From positions 496,001 through 560,000 of the forward strand of contig LVKA01000008.1 in NCBI GenBank assembly GCA_001709035.1: a stretch of DNA of 64,000 bases, read 5' to 3'. The notes under the pieces are model-generated. The model did no database searches, had not been told where the DNA came from, and saw only the letters and a list, made by a program, of their open reading frames with translations. The DNA comes from Candidatus Thiodiazotropha endoloripes (lineage in GTDB: Bacteria; Pseudomonadota; Gammaproteobacteria; Chromatiales; Chromatiaceae). How positions within the stretch are numbered: the stretch's first letter is position 1; every line of letters starts with the position of its first letter. A program made the position numbers and the translations under genes. Shown here piece after piece: positions 53,605-62,901 of the stretch.

Positions 53605-54244
53605 GGATGAGGTTTCAAATCTGCACCTCATGCTGTTTGCACGGGGAGCCAAATCCTATCTTTTTGCAGTGACGAGCAGATTTGGTTCTCGACTCAATAG
53701 GTAGTCGGCTGGACGTGCAGATGCCGATCTGCTTGTGGATCTGATCCGTGCCGGTGCGTCTGTGCAGCAATTTTCGCTGGCACCATATAGAGATATCCAT
53801 GTCGGACGACGGGCTGAGCGATAGTCGCATTGGAGAAATGTACGCAAGATTGAAACAGCCACCCACCATGAACGCTGCGATATCCCTACAGTACCCGTCC
53901 TCAAGATATATCCTCATTTACCTATATTATTCATATCAGCACTTCCTGATGCAATGTGCCTAGCACCCTTCTCCCTTGAAGCACCTAAGGGCAGGAGTGT
54001 TACCCAATTCGCCTTGGAGCACCAAAGATCTATTGTCTTAACGCTTACCAGAAGCAATAAGATTGCACTGTCTTTGTGGGGTGATTTGGGCTCTGCAGAC
54101 GTTCGCAAAACTCTGTCATTGGCATAACCAAACCGAATCTGCTTCTGGAGTCTGATCGCTAGATTCTATTCGACGATACAACGAGCGTCCGGGCCGTTAT
54201 ACTACTTCGAAATCTGAACATCCATTTCATCAGGAAACATCCGA
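53605..54244. other. gene-free gap with a repeat related to the Aer remnant
   Basis: 640 bp. 53990-54024 (ggcaggagtgttacccaatt then cgccttggagcaccaa) matches 42779-42814 (gacaggcgtgttacccaatt...) at most positions. Both could be the 5' end of the same receptor-type gene (GTG start, LPNSP). A short open segment near 53715-53820 (ADADLLVDLIRAGASVQQFS) is unassigned. An SD-like site before maeB is weak. Confidence 0.45.
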
Positions 54245-56539
54245 ATGTCTGAAAACTTTAAAGAAAGTGCGCTGAGATACCACGTTAGTCCGGTACCTGG
54301 AAAGCTGGCAATACAAGCGACCAAACCGCTTTCCAACAAGCGTGATCTCTCAAGAGCCTATTCACCGGGCGTGGCCTATGCCTGTGAGGCGATTGTCGAG
54401 GATGAGAGTCAGGCTGCGAGGATGACCGCGCGTGGAAACCTGGTGGGTGTTGTATCCAACGGTACCGCAGTGCTGGGCTTGGGCAATATCGGTCCGTTGG
54501 CCTCAAAACCGGTGATGGAAGGTAAGGCGGTACTGTTCAAGAAGTTTGCCAATATCGATGTATTCGACATCGAGGTCAATGAGAGTGATGTTGACCGTCT
54601 GGTCGATATCGTTGCGGCCCTAGAGCCAACCTTTGGCGGTATAAACCTTGAGGATATCAAGGCGCCCGAGTGCTTCCTGGTGGAGCAAAAGTTACGTGAG
54701 CGGATGAGTATCCCGGTTTTTCATGATGATCAGCATGGTACAGCGATTGTTGCGGCGGCGGCGGTATACAACGGTTTACGACTGGTAGACAAAAAGATCG
54801 AAGAGATAAAACTGGTGGTCTCTGGAAGTGGCGCGGCCAGTATTGCCTGTGTCGATCTGCTGGTCAGCATGGGTATGCAGAAAGATAACGTCACCTTGAT
54901 CGATCGCAGTGGAGTCATTTACCAGGGGAGGGAGTCTGGCATGAACCCCTGGAAAGAGAAGTATGCCCGTGAGACAGAGATGCGTACGCTGGATGATGCC
55001 ATCAATGGCGCTGATCTGTTCATGGGGCTTTCCGGACCGGGAGTACTGACTCAGGAGATGGTAAAGAAAATGGCCGAACGGCCATTGATTCTGGCGATGG
55101 CCAACCCGGAACCCGAGATCAGGCCGGAACTGGCGAAGGAAGTTCGCCCTGATGCGATCCTGGCCACCGGTCGATCGGACTACCCTAACCAGGTCAACAA
55201 TGTGCTTTGTTTTCCTTTTATTTTCCGTGGTGCGCTGGATTGTGGTGCAAAAACGATCAACGAGGAGATGAAGCAGGCTTGTGTTAAGTCGATAGCCGAC
55301 CTGGCAATGAAGGAGGCAACTGACGTGGTTGCCGAGGCCTACTTAGGAGAAGAGCTCAAGTTCGGTCCGGATTATCTTATTCCCAAACCTTTCGATCCCC
55401 GGTTGATTGAAGAAGTGCCGGTTGCCGTGGTTCGTGCCGCCATGGAGAGCGGTGTAGCGACCCGGCCGATCGAGGATTTGGATGCCTATCGCAAGTCGTT
55501 GCATGAGTTTGTGAATGCCTCCGGCTTATTCATGCAGCCCATGATCGAAGCTGCCAAAAAGGGACCCAAGCGTCGACTGGTCTATGCGGAAGGAGAAAAC
55601 GATGATGTGTTGATGTCGATGCAGGCCATCGTCGATGAGGGTGTTGCTACGCCAATCCTGATTGCTCGCCCCGATATCGTGAAGCAGAAGATGGATCGTC
55701 TCGGCTTACGCTTTACTCTCGGTGAGGATGTGATGGTGTTCAATCCCAATGATTGCGATCAGCATGATCGTTATTGGCAGCATTATCATGACCGAGTCGG
55801 GCGAAATGGTGTGGACGTGGAGGCGGCACGCAACGAGGTACGTAACAACCCAACTGCATTGGCCTCGGTAATGGTGTCGATGGGTGAAGCAGAGGGCATG
55901 ATTTGCGGCAAAGTCCGTCGCTTTGATAGTCATTTCAAAACGATTCACAAGGTGTTAGGCACCGACAGCAAAAACCGGCGCGCTTCCACCGTATGCGCAC
56001 TGCTGCTGCCCAGCGGTCCGCTGTTCCTGGCCGATGCCTTCCTCAATCTTGATCCCGATGCTGAAGAGCTTGTGTCCATTACAGAATCCGGGATTGAATT
56101 TGTGCGTCATTTCGGTATTGAACCGAAGGTGGCGTTACTGTCACATTCCAATTTTGGATCGTCACGCAGTGGTTCAGCGCACAAGATGCGCGAGGCGGCC
56201 AAAATTCTGAGGCAAAAACATCCGGATGTCGAAGTCGATGGTGAAATGCATGCGTTGACAGCGATGAATGAGGAGCTCCGCAAACGTATCTTGCCGGGTG
56301 CCAATCTGACGGGGGCGGCCAACTTGTTGATCATGCCGAACCTCGATGCGGCGAATATCGCACTTGGTTTGATCCGCTCGCTGACCGATGCACTATTGGT
56401 TGGACCGTTCCTGAATGGCATCAGCAAGCCAGCCCACATCGTGATTCCTTCGGTCACCGCGCGCGGGATCTTCAATATGAGTGCAATTACAGCGGCCGAT
56501 GTTGAACGATATTGCGAGAACAATATCTGTTCAACTTGA
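54245..56539 (+). CDS. maeB: NADP-type malic enzyme with phosphotransacetylase domain
   Basis: 764 residues, the usual size of MaeB. The malic domain (about 10-160) shows [20 protein letters not shown] and the metal-binding [13 protein letters not shown]; the NAD(P) domain shows [20 protein letters not shown]-like domain (about 430-760) begins [20 protein letters not shown] and ends [18 protein letters not shown]. It decarboxylates malate to pyruvate with NADPH formation; the PTA part is regulatory. Monocistronic in appearance. Confidence 0.96.
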   Translation: MSENFKESALRYHVSPVPGKLAIQATKPLSNKRDLSRAYSPGVAYACEAIVEDESQAARMTARGNLVGVVSNGTAVLGLGNIGPLASKPVMEGKAVLFKKFANIDVFDIEVNESDVDRLVDIVAALEPTFGGINLEDIKAPECFLVEQKLRERMSIPVFHDDQHGTAIVAAAAVYNGLRLVDKKIEEIKLVVSGSGAASIACVDLLVSMGMQKDNVTLIDRSGVIYQGRESGMNPWKEKYARETEMRTLDDAINGADLFMGLSGPGVLTQEMVKKMAERPLILAMANPEPEIRPELAKEVRPDAILATGRSDYPNQVNNVLCFPFIFRGALDCGAKTINEEMKQACVKSIADLAMKEATDVVAEAYLGEELKFGPDYLIPKPFDPRLIEEVPVAVVRAAMESGVATRPIEDLDAYRKSLHEFVNASGLFMQPMIEAAKKGPKRRLVYAEGENDDVLMSMQAIVDEGVATPILIARPDIVKQKMDRLGLRFTLGEDVMVFNPNDCDQHDRYWQHYHDRVGRNGVDVEAARNEVRNNPTALASVMVSMGEAEGMICGKVRRFDSHFKTIHKVLGTDSKNRRASTVCALLLPSGPLFLADAFLNLDPDAEELVSITESGIEFVRHFGIEPKVALLSHSNFGSSRSGSAHKMREAAKILRQKHPDVEVDGEMHALTAMNEELRKRILPGANLTGAANLLIMPNLDAANIALGLIRSLTDALLVGPFLNGISKPAHIVIPSVTARGIFNMSAITAADVERYCENNICST

Positions 56540-56544
56540 TTTGA

Positions 56545-56720
56545 ATGAGCTTTGCGGATTTATCACGCTTCGGCTCGAGGCTTAGGCTGCCTGGTGAATT
56601 GGAAAACCTGGCACCCGATGATCGGGACAATCTGGCCCAGTTTGCTGGCCTCAGTTGGGATAATGATCTGGTCGATATCCCGGTGCCGACTCTGAGCAGA
56701 TCCCAAGATCTTGTCTTTCA
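56545..56720 (+). pseudogene. short unknown coding segment after maeB, probably truncated
   Basis: About 58 codons, MSFADLSRFGSRLRLPGELE then LAPDDRDNLAQFAGLSWDND and IPVPTLSRSQDLVFQVHRS. It looks like genuine protein but continues straight into sequence that is the reverse of a GNAT gene end. A weak start 6 bp past the maeB stop. Family not recognised. Probably the N-terminus of a broken gene. Confidence 0.4.
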
Positions 56721-56723
56721 AGT

Positions 56724-56812
56724 TCACAGGTCTATTTTAATTTTTTGTCCTCCAGTCTTAGCGAAGCCTTTCGTTCATAAAATGCCAGACGCAAGTAGTT
56801 GTCTTGAGTAGC
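56724..56812 (-). pseudogene. GNAT acetyltransferase 3'-end fragment 1
   Basis: The minus strand reads DNYLRLAFYERK, a one-base shift, then GFAKTGGQKIKIDL-stop, the final strand and helix of GNAT proteins. It resembles the fragment at 60096-60235. No N-terminal part. Confidence 0.6.
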
Positions 56813-56890
56813 TAGAGTATTGGAGCAGGCCGGCCACGGAGTGAGCAATATGGCTGATCTGAATTATCCTGCAGATCATGAATTAGTGCA

Positions 56891-57079
56891 TTAGATTTTC
56901 CACGGACGGCTCATGGGCAAGTTTTTCCATTCAGCTAAATCCTCGAATTTTTGCTCAGGCGCGAGCAAGGCAATGTCTCGAATAGGATGGGTCAGTGGCA
57001 AGCCGATAGGCTGGATACGATTTTTATCATCTTTGTCATGGACCAGGCTCACTGCCGAAGCACAAAGATTGTGCTGCAT
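56891..57079 (-). pseudogene. possible C-terminal gene remnant, unknown family
   Basis: The minus strand is open for 62 codons ending GLPLTHPIRDIALLAPEQKF then EDLAEWKNLPMSRPWKI-stop. The amino-acid pattern (Pro-Leu-Thr-His-Pro-Ile-Arg) looks coding, but no start site or family is evident. Non-coding sequence surrounds it on both sides (56813-57354). Confidence 0.35.
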
Positions 57080-57165
57080 GCCGTCTCAAAACTCCCTCCT
57101 GCAGAGCTTGTTTGCTGATCCTTAGGAAAGACCTACCCATTGTTGATAGATCCTATACTCACTTC

Positions 57166-57195
57166 GGGATAGGCGGGATAGGCGGGATAGGCGGG
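57166..57195. repeat. 9-bp tandem repeat, about 3.3 copies
   Basis: gggataggc is repeated three times and then begins again (ggg), 160 bp upstream of the PilJ-domain gene. A possible slippage tract. Confidence 0.8.
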
Positions 57196-57354
57196 TTTTA
57201 TACGAACAATCTGATGTTCAGACGGACTCTATAGGTTTTATTTACTGCATTTTATCTTCAGTAGTCTATAACAAATAAAGTAAATTACAAAAAGTGCCGA
57301 TTCCATACTGAGGGTGAAAACAAACCATCTACTTCATTGCGAAGGGGTACAGTC

Positions 57355-58218
57355 ATGCAAAAAATCTCTCTCCCATTATCCATTTTTCTGCTTTTTGTTA
57401 TCTCTGCCGGAGACCTGTTAGCCATCACTGCCAGTGAATATGCCGTGGTGATCAATCTCTCTGGAAGGCAGAGGATGCTGACACAGAAAATGTCCAAGGA
57501 GATGCTGCTAATTGCAAACAATGTCGATGCAGAAGCTAACCGCTCCAACCTGGAAAAGACAGCCAAGCTGTTTGATAGCACATTGGCAGGCTTGCGCGAT
57601 GGAAATACAGAAATGGGGCTTCCACCGACCGAGGGTAAAGTGACTCTCAAGCAGTTGGCTAAGATTAACAAACTCTGGACTGAGTTCAGTGCGGTTGTAA
57701 CGGAGGTCGTGAAGGGTGGTTCGGTAGATATAGCCAAGGTGGCAGAGCTCAATCTTCCCCTATTGAAAAATATGAATACAGCGGTACGGCTGTATGAGAA
57801 GGAGGCTAAGAAGGTTACGGGAAAAAGTGCCGGTGTGGTGATCAATCTCGCTGGTAAGCAACGTATGTTAACCCAGAAGATGTCAAAAGAGATGTCTCTT
57901 GTGGCCTTGAATCATGACACTGCGAACAACAAAACCAATCTGCGCAGTACGGCATCGTTGTTTGATCGTACGCTGAAGGGGCTTCTCGATGGCGATAATG
58001 ATCTTGAGCTCCCGGGTACAAAGGATCAGGCGATTCGCGCTCAACTGACGGTGGTTGCCGATTTGTGGAAGGGTTTCAAGCCCCTGGTGGAACGGGCAAG
58101 CAGTATCGACAGCAAGGGGGTATCAAAAGAGGATCTTGTCAAAATGTCGAAACTCAATTTGCCACTGCTGAAAGAGATGAACAAAGCAGTAAAAATGTAT
58201 GAGCAGCTTGAGCAGTAG
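57355..58218 (+). CDS. secreted tandem PilJ-type (methyl-accepting N-terminal) domain protein
   Basis: 287 residues from ATG 57355 (GAAGGGG upstream); signal peptide MQKISLPLSIFLLFVISAGD. Two copies of the PilJ/type IV pilus MCP N-terminal domain follow: VVINLSGRQRMLTQKMSKEM (about 32-51) and VVINLAGKQRMLTQKMSKEM (about 162-181), each ending NLPLLKxMNxAV. There is no membrane or signalling domain. It looks like a detached, duplicated sensory module in the periplasm. It ends 32 bp before a methyl-accepting chemotaxis protein and may be its ligand-binding subunit. Confidence 0.88.
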   Translation: MQKISLPLSIFLLFVISAGDLLAITASEYAVVINLSGRQRMLTQKMSKEMLLIANNVDAEANRSNLEKTAKLFDSTLAGLRDGNTEMGLPPTEGKVTLKQLAKINKLWTEFSAVVTEVVKGGSVDIAKVAELNLPLLKNMNTAVRLYEKEAKKVTGKSAGVVINLAGKQRMLTQKMSKEMSLVALNHDTANNKTNLRSTASLFDRTLKGLLDGDNDLELPGTKDQAIRAQLTVVADLWKGFKPLVERASSIDSKGVSKEDLVKMSKLNLPLLKEMNKAVKMYEQLEQ

Positions 58219-58250
58219 CTGTTACCCCTCCCTGAATGCGGAGACGAATT

Positions 58251-59945
58251 ATGTCAATCTCATCCTGGTATATCGCTGCCGTCAACCTTCTGTTTGAACG
58301 TTTCAAGATTCGAACGCTGGTATTCATGGGAATGACGTTTTTTATCCTGCTTATGCTGTTTTCAACACTGTTTGCCCTATATCAGTTAGGACGTACTACC
58401 GATAATCTTACCAAAGCCGCTGAACAGGCCGCCGATATCAGGGTGATTGTTGCAGAGGTGGAGGAGGGATCCATCGTGGCTTCCTCCTCAGCTTCCAAGC
58501 TAAGCGACGATATGAACAGTAAGCTGTTGAGCATGCTCAAAACCAATGTGTCGGATATGGGGCAGATTCAATCCACATTCGAAAAAATGGTGAAAAACCT
58601 CAATGCGTTGATCGAGAGCGGGGAAGAGGATTCGACCATGCTGATGCTTGAGATCGAGGATATCTATGAGCAGGTCAGACGGGAGTCTCTGCCACGCGTA
58701 AGAAGTATCGTCGTGGAATTCGAAAAGGCGGCACAAGAGGGTACGCTTCAAGCAAATGTGGCAAAAGATCTGCAACGACTCGCCGAGACGTTTAAGGAAA
58801 AATCTGTTGAGGCGGCGAGTGCATCCAAAGTTATCGAGCAGGATTCGGCAGCCTCTGTGCTAAGTGCTGAAAAGAGTGTTCAGCTGCTGATCTTGATCAT
58901 AATTGTATCTGTCATATTCGTCTTTATTACCTCGTTCAATACAAACCTGGTGATTAACCGCCCGATCAATTTGATGAGTGAAAGGATCAAGGACATAGCA
59001 CAAGGAGAGGGTGATCTGACCAAGCGACTTAATGAAGATGCAAATAATGAACTGGGTGAACTCTCCCACTGGTTTAATGTGTTCATGGATAAGCTCCAGG
59101 TATTGGTTGAAAATGTTAAGGAATCCAGCGGAAAAATGAATGGCGCCGCGTTCCAGATGTTGCAGATGACAGAGCAGTCGAGTGCGGGCGTGCTGCACCA
59201 AAAGAAACAGACTGAGGAGATGGTGCATGCGATGCAGAATCTATCGTCAACTGTAGAGGATGTTGCAAATAATGCGTCTGCAGCGGATAAGGCGACCGAT
59301 TCAGCTGAGACAGAGTCAGCCAAGGGAAAGGAGGATCTGCGTATGACCATAAACAGCATTACCACACTGGCGCAAGAGATCGATACCGCTGCAAATATCA
59401 TCAATGGCTTTAAAAAGGACAGTGAAGATATTGGTGGTGTCCTGGGTGTCATTAAAGGCATCGCTGAACAGACGAATCTGTTGGCGTTGAATGCGGCCAT
59501 CGAGGCTGCGCGTGCCGGGGAGCAGGGTAGAGGATTTGCTGTTGTGGCAGATGAAGTCAGAACGCTTGCGACACGGACACAGGAGTCCACTGAGGAGATA
59601 CAGGAGATTATCATTCGCCTGCAAACGGGAGCGGAACAGGCAGTCAATGCCATGAATTCAGGACGTGCCCGCGGTCATGAAACCGCAGAGCAGGCTCAGC
59701 AGGCCGGTGTCTCGCTGGAGTCGATTACCCGGGCGATCAATGAAATATCATCGGTAAACTCGAAGATTACCGCATCGACGGTTGATCAGCGTAGTGTTAC
59801 AGCCGATGTCAACGAGGGGATAAATACGATCAATCAGGTTGCTGAACAGACCGCGACCAGAGCAGAGCAGACCACCAAGCAGGGTGAGGTGGTGTCACAG
59901 TTGGCCCAGGAGCTGAATACATCGGTTAAGCAGTTCCAAGTCTGA
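58251..59945 (+). CDS. methyl-accepting chemotaxis protein
   Basis: 564 residues from ATG 58251 with GGAGA six bases upstream. Two membrane helices (about 25-48 and 207-228) flank a ~155-residue helical periplasmic sensor. A HAMP domain follows ([20 protein letters not shown]), then the signalling domain with the hairpin [20 protein letters not shown] and [12 protein letters not shown] (about 405-440). There is no C-terminal NWETF receptor tether. It relays signals to CheA/CheW. The preceding tandem-PilJ protein is a candidate co-sensor. Confidence 0.94.
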   Translation: MSISSWYIAAVNLLFERFKIRTLVFMGMTFFILLMLFSTLFALYQLGRTTDNLTKAAEQAADIRVIVAEVEEGSIVASSSASKLSDDMNSKLLSMLKTNVSDMGQIQSTFEKMVKNLNALIESGEEDSTMLMLEIEDIYEQVRRESLPRVRSIVVEFEKAAQEGTLQANVAKDLQRLAETFKEKSVEAASASKVIEQDSAASVLSAEKSVQLLILIIIVSVIFVFITSFNTNLVINRPINLMSERIKDIAQGEGDLTKRLNEDANNELGELSHWFNVFMDKLQVLVENVKESSGKMNGAAFQMLQMTEQSSAGVLHQKKQTEEMVHAMQNLSSTVEDVANNASAADKATDSAETESAKGKEDLRMTINSITTLAQEIDTAANIINGFKKDSEDIGGVLGVIKGIAEQTNLLALNAAIEAARAGEQGRGFAVVADEVRTLATRTQESTEEIQEIIIRLQTGAEQAVNAMNSGRARGHETAEQAQQAGVSLESITRAINEISSVNSKITASTVDQRSVTADVNEGINTINQVAEQTATRAEQTTKQGEVVSQLAQELNTSVKQFQV

Positions 59946-60095
59946 CATCAGTACAGGTCAATACCTCACAACGAAAGATTTACTGTTGTGGTTGTTATCC
60001 ATGCGCAACTCAAAACTGCCAGTGAGTAGGCATCAAACAAGGCTGCCGATTTTGTTCCTACGGTGATGTAAAATGGTGATTCTCCAAGCGGAACT
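59946..60095. other. intergenic, hairpin only
   Basis: A cacaac/gttgtg stem lies near 59967-59990 after the chemoreceptor gene. There is no T-tract and no gene. Confidence 0.3.
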
Positions 60096-60235
60096 TTAAA
60101 GCTCAATTTTTAACTTTCGTCCGCCGGTAACTACCAAGCCTTCCTGTTCATAAAAAGCCAGCGTTTTATCAAAGTGAGGAAGGGGGGCTGTGACCTCAAG
60201 GCGTTTCCATCCCGTTGAACTGCCAAAGTACTTTG
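60096..60235 (-). pseudogene. GNAT acetyltransferase 3'-end fragment 2
   Basis: The minus strand reads AKYFGSSTGWKRLEVTAPLP then HFDKTLAFYEQEGLVVTGGR and KLKIEL-stop, a textbook GNAT C-terminus. The upstream part of the gene is missing; MITE-related sequence starts soon after. Confidence 0.65.
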
Positions 60236-60322
60236 CTTGAGATGGTAGCCGCAATCCCAGATTGCATGAACGGTACTCCGATCGTAAATAGCGTTCTGGA
60301 AGGGTGCCAAAGTGACCTCCGG

Positions 60323-60515
60323 CATAGAGCGCGTAGTGTAGTTATTCTGCATGCGCGAAAAATGACGCCGCTGGGTACAAAAACAGATCCAGCCCCCTAT
60401 AAATAAATCATAGGAGGGGTTGCGACTGAAAAGTGTCACTCGGTGTTGCTCGTCGCTCATTTGGAATAGCCAAACTACGCGCTTCGCGCACTGGATTCGT
60501 GTCAAATGGCCCTAG
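60323..60515 (+). repeat. MITE-like dispersed repeat, copy 3 (one end)
   Basis: Shares tagttattctgcatg, gacgccgctggg, ccagccc, cactcggtgttgctcgtcg and catttggaata with the intact element and ends with ggattcgtgtcaaatggccc then tag. The left terminal repeat is absent. It abuts the 3' end of the TetR gene. Confidence 0.75.
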
Positions 60516-60531
60516 CGTAACACCTACAGAA

Positions 60532-61128
60532 TTAATGACTTGCAGCGCAAATATCGGCCAGCCATTCAAGCATCATTGCTGATTGGCGATGAACGATTTC
60601 AGGGTCTTCAAGTACATGCGCCATGAGGCTTGCGCCTTGGGCCATTACCATCAGTTGCTCTGCTCGTGCTCGTGCGCTCTCTCGTGGCAGTATGGCGCTG
60701 AAGCGAGCCTCCAGCCAGCGCAGATAGAGGTCAAACATGAGCTTGGCCTGTAGTTGTTGCTCACGGTGGTCCTTGCTGAGTTCACTGTTCAGGGTGCCCA
60801 TGGGGCAACCATAGCGGGAGAGGTTGTCGGCATTGGCATCAACCATGGCGATGAACCGCTCGACGCAGTCGTAGGTTGTACCGCACTCCAGTGACCAGCT
60901 TTCGAGTTGCTGCCTAATCGCGGTAATCTGCTGATCGATCACCGCTTGCAGCAATTCGTCCTTGGATTTGAAGTGATACTGGATATTGCCTTTACGAAGA
61001 TTTGTCTCCTGTGCGATGTTAGCGTAGGAGGTGGCGCCAAATCCTTTGTGGTAGATATGGCTCCGTGCAGCATCAATAATACCCTGGCGGGTGGGTTTTC
61101 TTACCGATTGCTTGCGTTCTGTTTTCAT
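60532..61128 (-). CDS. TetR-family regulator
   Basis: 198 residues. The N-terminal HTH (TRQGIIDAARSHIYHKGFGA, TSYANIAQETNLRKGNIQYH, FKSKDELL) spans about 13-63; the ligand-binding half contains SRYGCPMGTLNSELSK, typical of the TetR_C_16/AcuR-NemR-like group, in which such a Cys can sense electrophiles. Last gene of a leftward cluster that starts with an SDR gene whose promoter holds a 10-bp palindrome. Confidence 0.92.
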   Translation of the reverse strand: MKTERKQSVRKPTRQGIIDAARSHIYHKGFGATSYANIAQETNLRKGNIQYHFKSKDELLQAVIDQQITAIRQQLESWSLECGTTYDCVERFIAMVDANADNLSRYGCPMGTLNSELSKDHREQQLQAKLMFDLYLRWLEARFSAILPRESARARAEQLMVMAQGASLMAHVLEDPEIVHRQSAMMLEWLADICAASH

Positions 61129-61149
61129 GGCTCGCTCCAGGATGACAGA

Positions 61150-61635
61150 TTATTGGTCGCGATATTGTTCTGCTAGACGGTTAAGCGAGGGAGCGGCTTT
61201 TTTAAACTCCGCCTGAATGATGACCATAGCACGGCTGACTCCTTCCGTTGCACACGCCAGGTATTCAGAGGCTGCTGCCACTCCTGCTTCGGTTCCTCGT
61301 TTTTGGTAGGCTTCGGCGAAGTTTCTCAGAGTTTCATCGCTGCAACCCGATATTACCTTTGTCGCCACCCGCTCGCCTACCTTGTCCCAGGTTAGTCGGC
61401 TCATGAGTAGAGTCTCTACTTCACCTCTGAACCGGTCCTGTGTCTTGGCAGCCAGGTTTTTGTACAAACCCTTTTTTTCAAGATAGACCAAGTATCTTTG
61501 TATGGTTCTAGCAGAAAGCCTAGCCCATCGCTTCTCCAATTGCAGTACCTCAGAAAAGTAATTGTAGTCGTTAGCTGCCTGAGCCGGTATGGCGACCAAG
61601 AACGAAAGCAGGCAAGCCAATAGAGTCAGACTCAT
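61150..61635 (-). CDS. secreted helical protein, unknown
   Basis: 161 residues from MSLTLLACLLSFLVAIPAQA, a signal peptide; AAAGGGTC precedes the ATG at 61635. The mature part is helical (VLQLEKRWARLSARTIQRYL, GEVETLLMSRLTWDKVGERV) with two Cys (ISGCSDE, YLACATE) that may form a disulfide. Family not recognised. 22 bp before tetR on the same strand. Confidence 0.65.
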   Translation of the reverse strand: MSLTLLACLLSFLVAIPAQAANDYNYFSEVLQLEKRWARLSARTIQRYLVYLEKKGLYKNLAAKTQDRFRGEVETLLMSRLTWDKVGERVATKVISGCSDETLRNFAEAYQKRGTEAGVAAASEYLACATEGVSRAMVIIQAEFKKAAPSLNRLAEQYRDQ

Positions 61636-61712
61636 TCTTGACCCTTTATGGTCCGTCTGCCGGATTATACTGCCATTGCTGTTGTTAAATAGCATGCCGG
61701 GAGGTTTTGGTG

Positions 61713-62207
61713 TCATTTGGATTTTCCAGGCTTTATCACAGTATGATCCAATTTCCAGCCCTTCTCATTGACTAGGTGAACCTCTTGAATGGTCTTCTCG
61801 ATGGTGACGACAGAATCCACAGAGGGTTTGTTCTTGAAGTGGTCAGGTAGTTCTTCATCTTCAACTTCAAAGGTGATCACCGCTTTGTCACCCGATTGGT
61901 GGATACCGGTCTGTTTTCTGCTTCTTTCATATTTAAATGCCCGTTTCCGGCCTCTGAACAAATTGGACTTGGCTTCTGCCTCGGAGATACCCCTGGATTT
62001 GAGTTTTTCGATATAGTGATGACTCGCCTTCAGTGTGCGACTTGAGAGCAGGTTGGAAATAGCGTCAAAATTGTTACTTGATGATAGGATCATACGGTAT
62101 TGACGGTAGACCTCCTGCGGACCGGGCTGTTGTGATAAGCACGCCGGTAGCCAGAAGAGTGATGTGACTAAAACCAGTATAGACAGGCTGTTTACCCTTT
62201 TTTTCAT
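61713..62207 (-). CDS. lipoprotein, unknown
   Basis: 164 residues with the lipobox LPAC after a hydrophobic leader (MKKRVNSLSILVLVTSLFWL). The rest resembles small DUF4878-like lipoproteins: a helix pair, then strands (KAVITFEVEDEELPDHF, TIQEVHLVNEKGWKLDHTVI) of a cone-shaped fold. Function unknown. It lies in the leftward cluster between the peroxiredoxin-like gene and the secreted helical protein. Confidence 0.7.
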   Translation of the reverse strand: MKKRVNSLSILVLVTSLFWLPACLSQQPGPQEVYRQYRMILSSSNNFDAISNLLSSRTLKASHHYIEKLKSRGISEAEAKSNLFRGRKRAFKYERSRKQTGIHQSGDKAVITFEVEDEELPDHFKNKPSVDSVVTIEKTIQEVHLVNEKGWKLDHTVIKPGKSK

Positions 62208-62358
62208 TGTTGATTACTCCATGTGATACTTCGTTTGGACATGTTTTTCAGTTTCGGTGCGTCATTCGGGTTATCTTCATCTCAACCTGTGGGTACAATA
62301 AAATCCCAAGCCGATGCTTCTAATTGGTTACTCATACGCTCCATTTCAAACCTGGATT

Positions 62359-62901
62359 CTACGAATGTGAAAACAGTTGCTCCAGCGGCATATGATCTCC
62401 AATATCCCGCCCGTAGTAGACATCGATCAAGCGACCATTCCGATCGATGAGAAAATCGGCGGGGAGGCGATGTATGTCGTTTTCCATGGTGCCGGGGAGG
62501 AATCCGTTTGCCACCACCGCCCGGTAAACCTGAGGTATTCCCAGAGTCCAGGCACGGGCGAATCCACGCCAGGAACTCTCCACCCCATACAGACGGTAGA
62601 GCTTCAGATCTGGATCGGGTATCAGTGGAAAGGGTGGAGATTGGGTGCCCACATAGTGTGCGACGCGTTCCAATGGTGACTGGAATACCGCCAGGATACG
62701 GATGCCTTTGTTGAGAAACTGCTGATGCTTGGTGATCAGCTCCCTGACCCGCAGATTGCACAGTGGGCAGGATGCGTAGCGATAAAAACTGAGCAGAGTC
62801 ATACCTGGATGTGAACCGAAAGGCTCAATCGGGTTGCCTTGCCAGTCATGGGTCTCGAAAGCCGGAGCACTCCCACTGGGTTTGAGTTGGGTCTGTTTCA
62901 A
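62359..62901 (-). CDS. peroxiredoxin-like (AhpC/TSA) protein
   Basis: 180 residues, thioredoxin fold: SFYRYASCPLCNLRVRELI (about 38-56) with a CxxC, followed by LAVFQSPLERVAHYV and DFLIDRNGRLIDVYYGRD (about 149-166). AhpC/TSA-like members reduce peroxides or act as thiol oxidoreductases; the CxxC spacing favours the redoxin type. Its ATG overlaps the stop of the SDR gene by 4 bp. Confidence 0.85.
   Translation of the reverse strand: MKQTQLKPSGSAPAFETHDWQGNPIEPFGSHPGMTLLSFYRYASCPLCNLRVRELITKHQQFLNKGIRILAVFQSPLERVAHYVGTQSPPFPLIPDPDLKLYRLYGVESSWRGFARAWTLGIPQVYRAVVANGFLPGTMENDIHRLPADFLIDRNGRLIDVYYGRDIGDHMPLEQLFSHS

Noticed and set aside
53615..53917. Minus-strand open frame of 100 codons downstream of egtD
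   Set aside because: No start signal, no family, overlaps a short plus-strand segment that looks equally coding; left as intergenic.
60131..60505. Minus-strand open frame of about 124 codons
   Set aside because: Runs across a GNAT fragment in the wrong frame and the MITE copy; not a gene.
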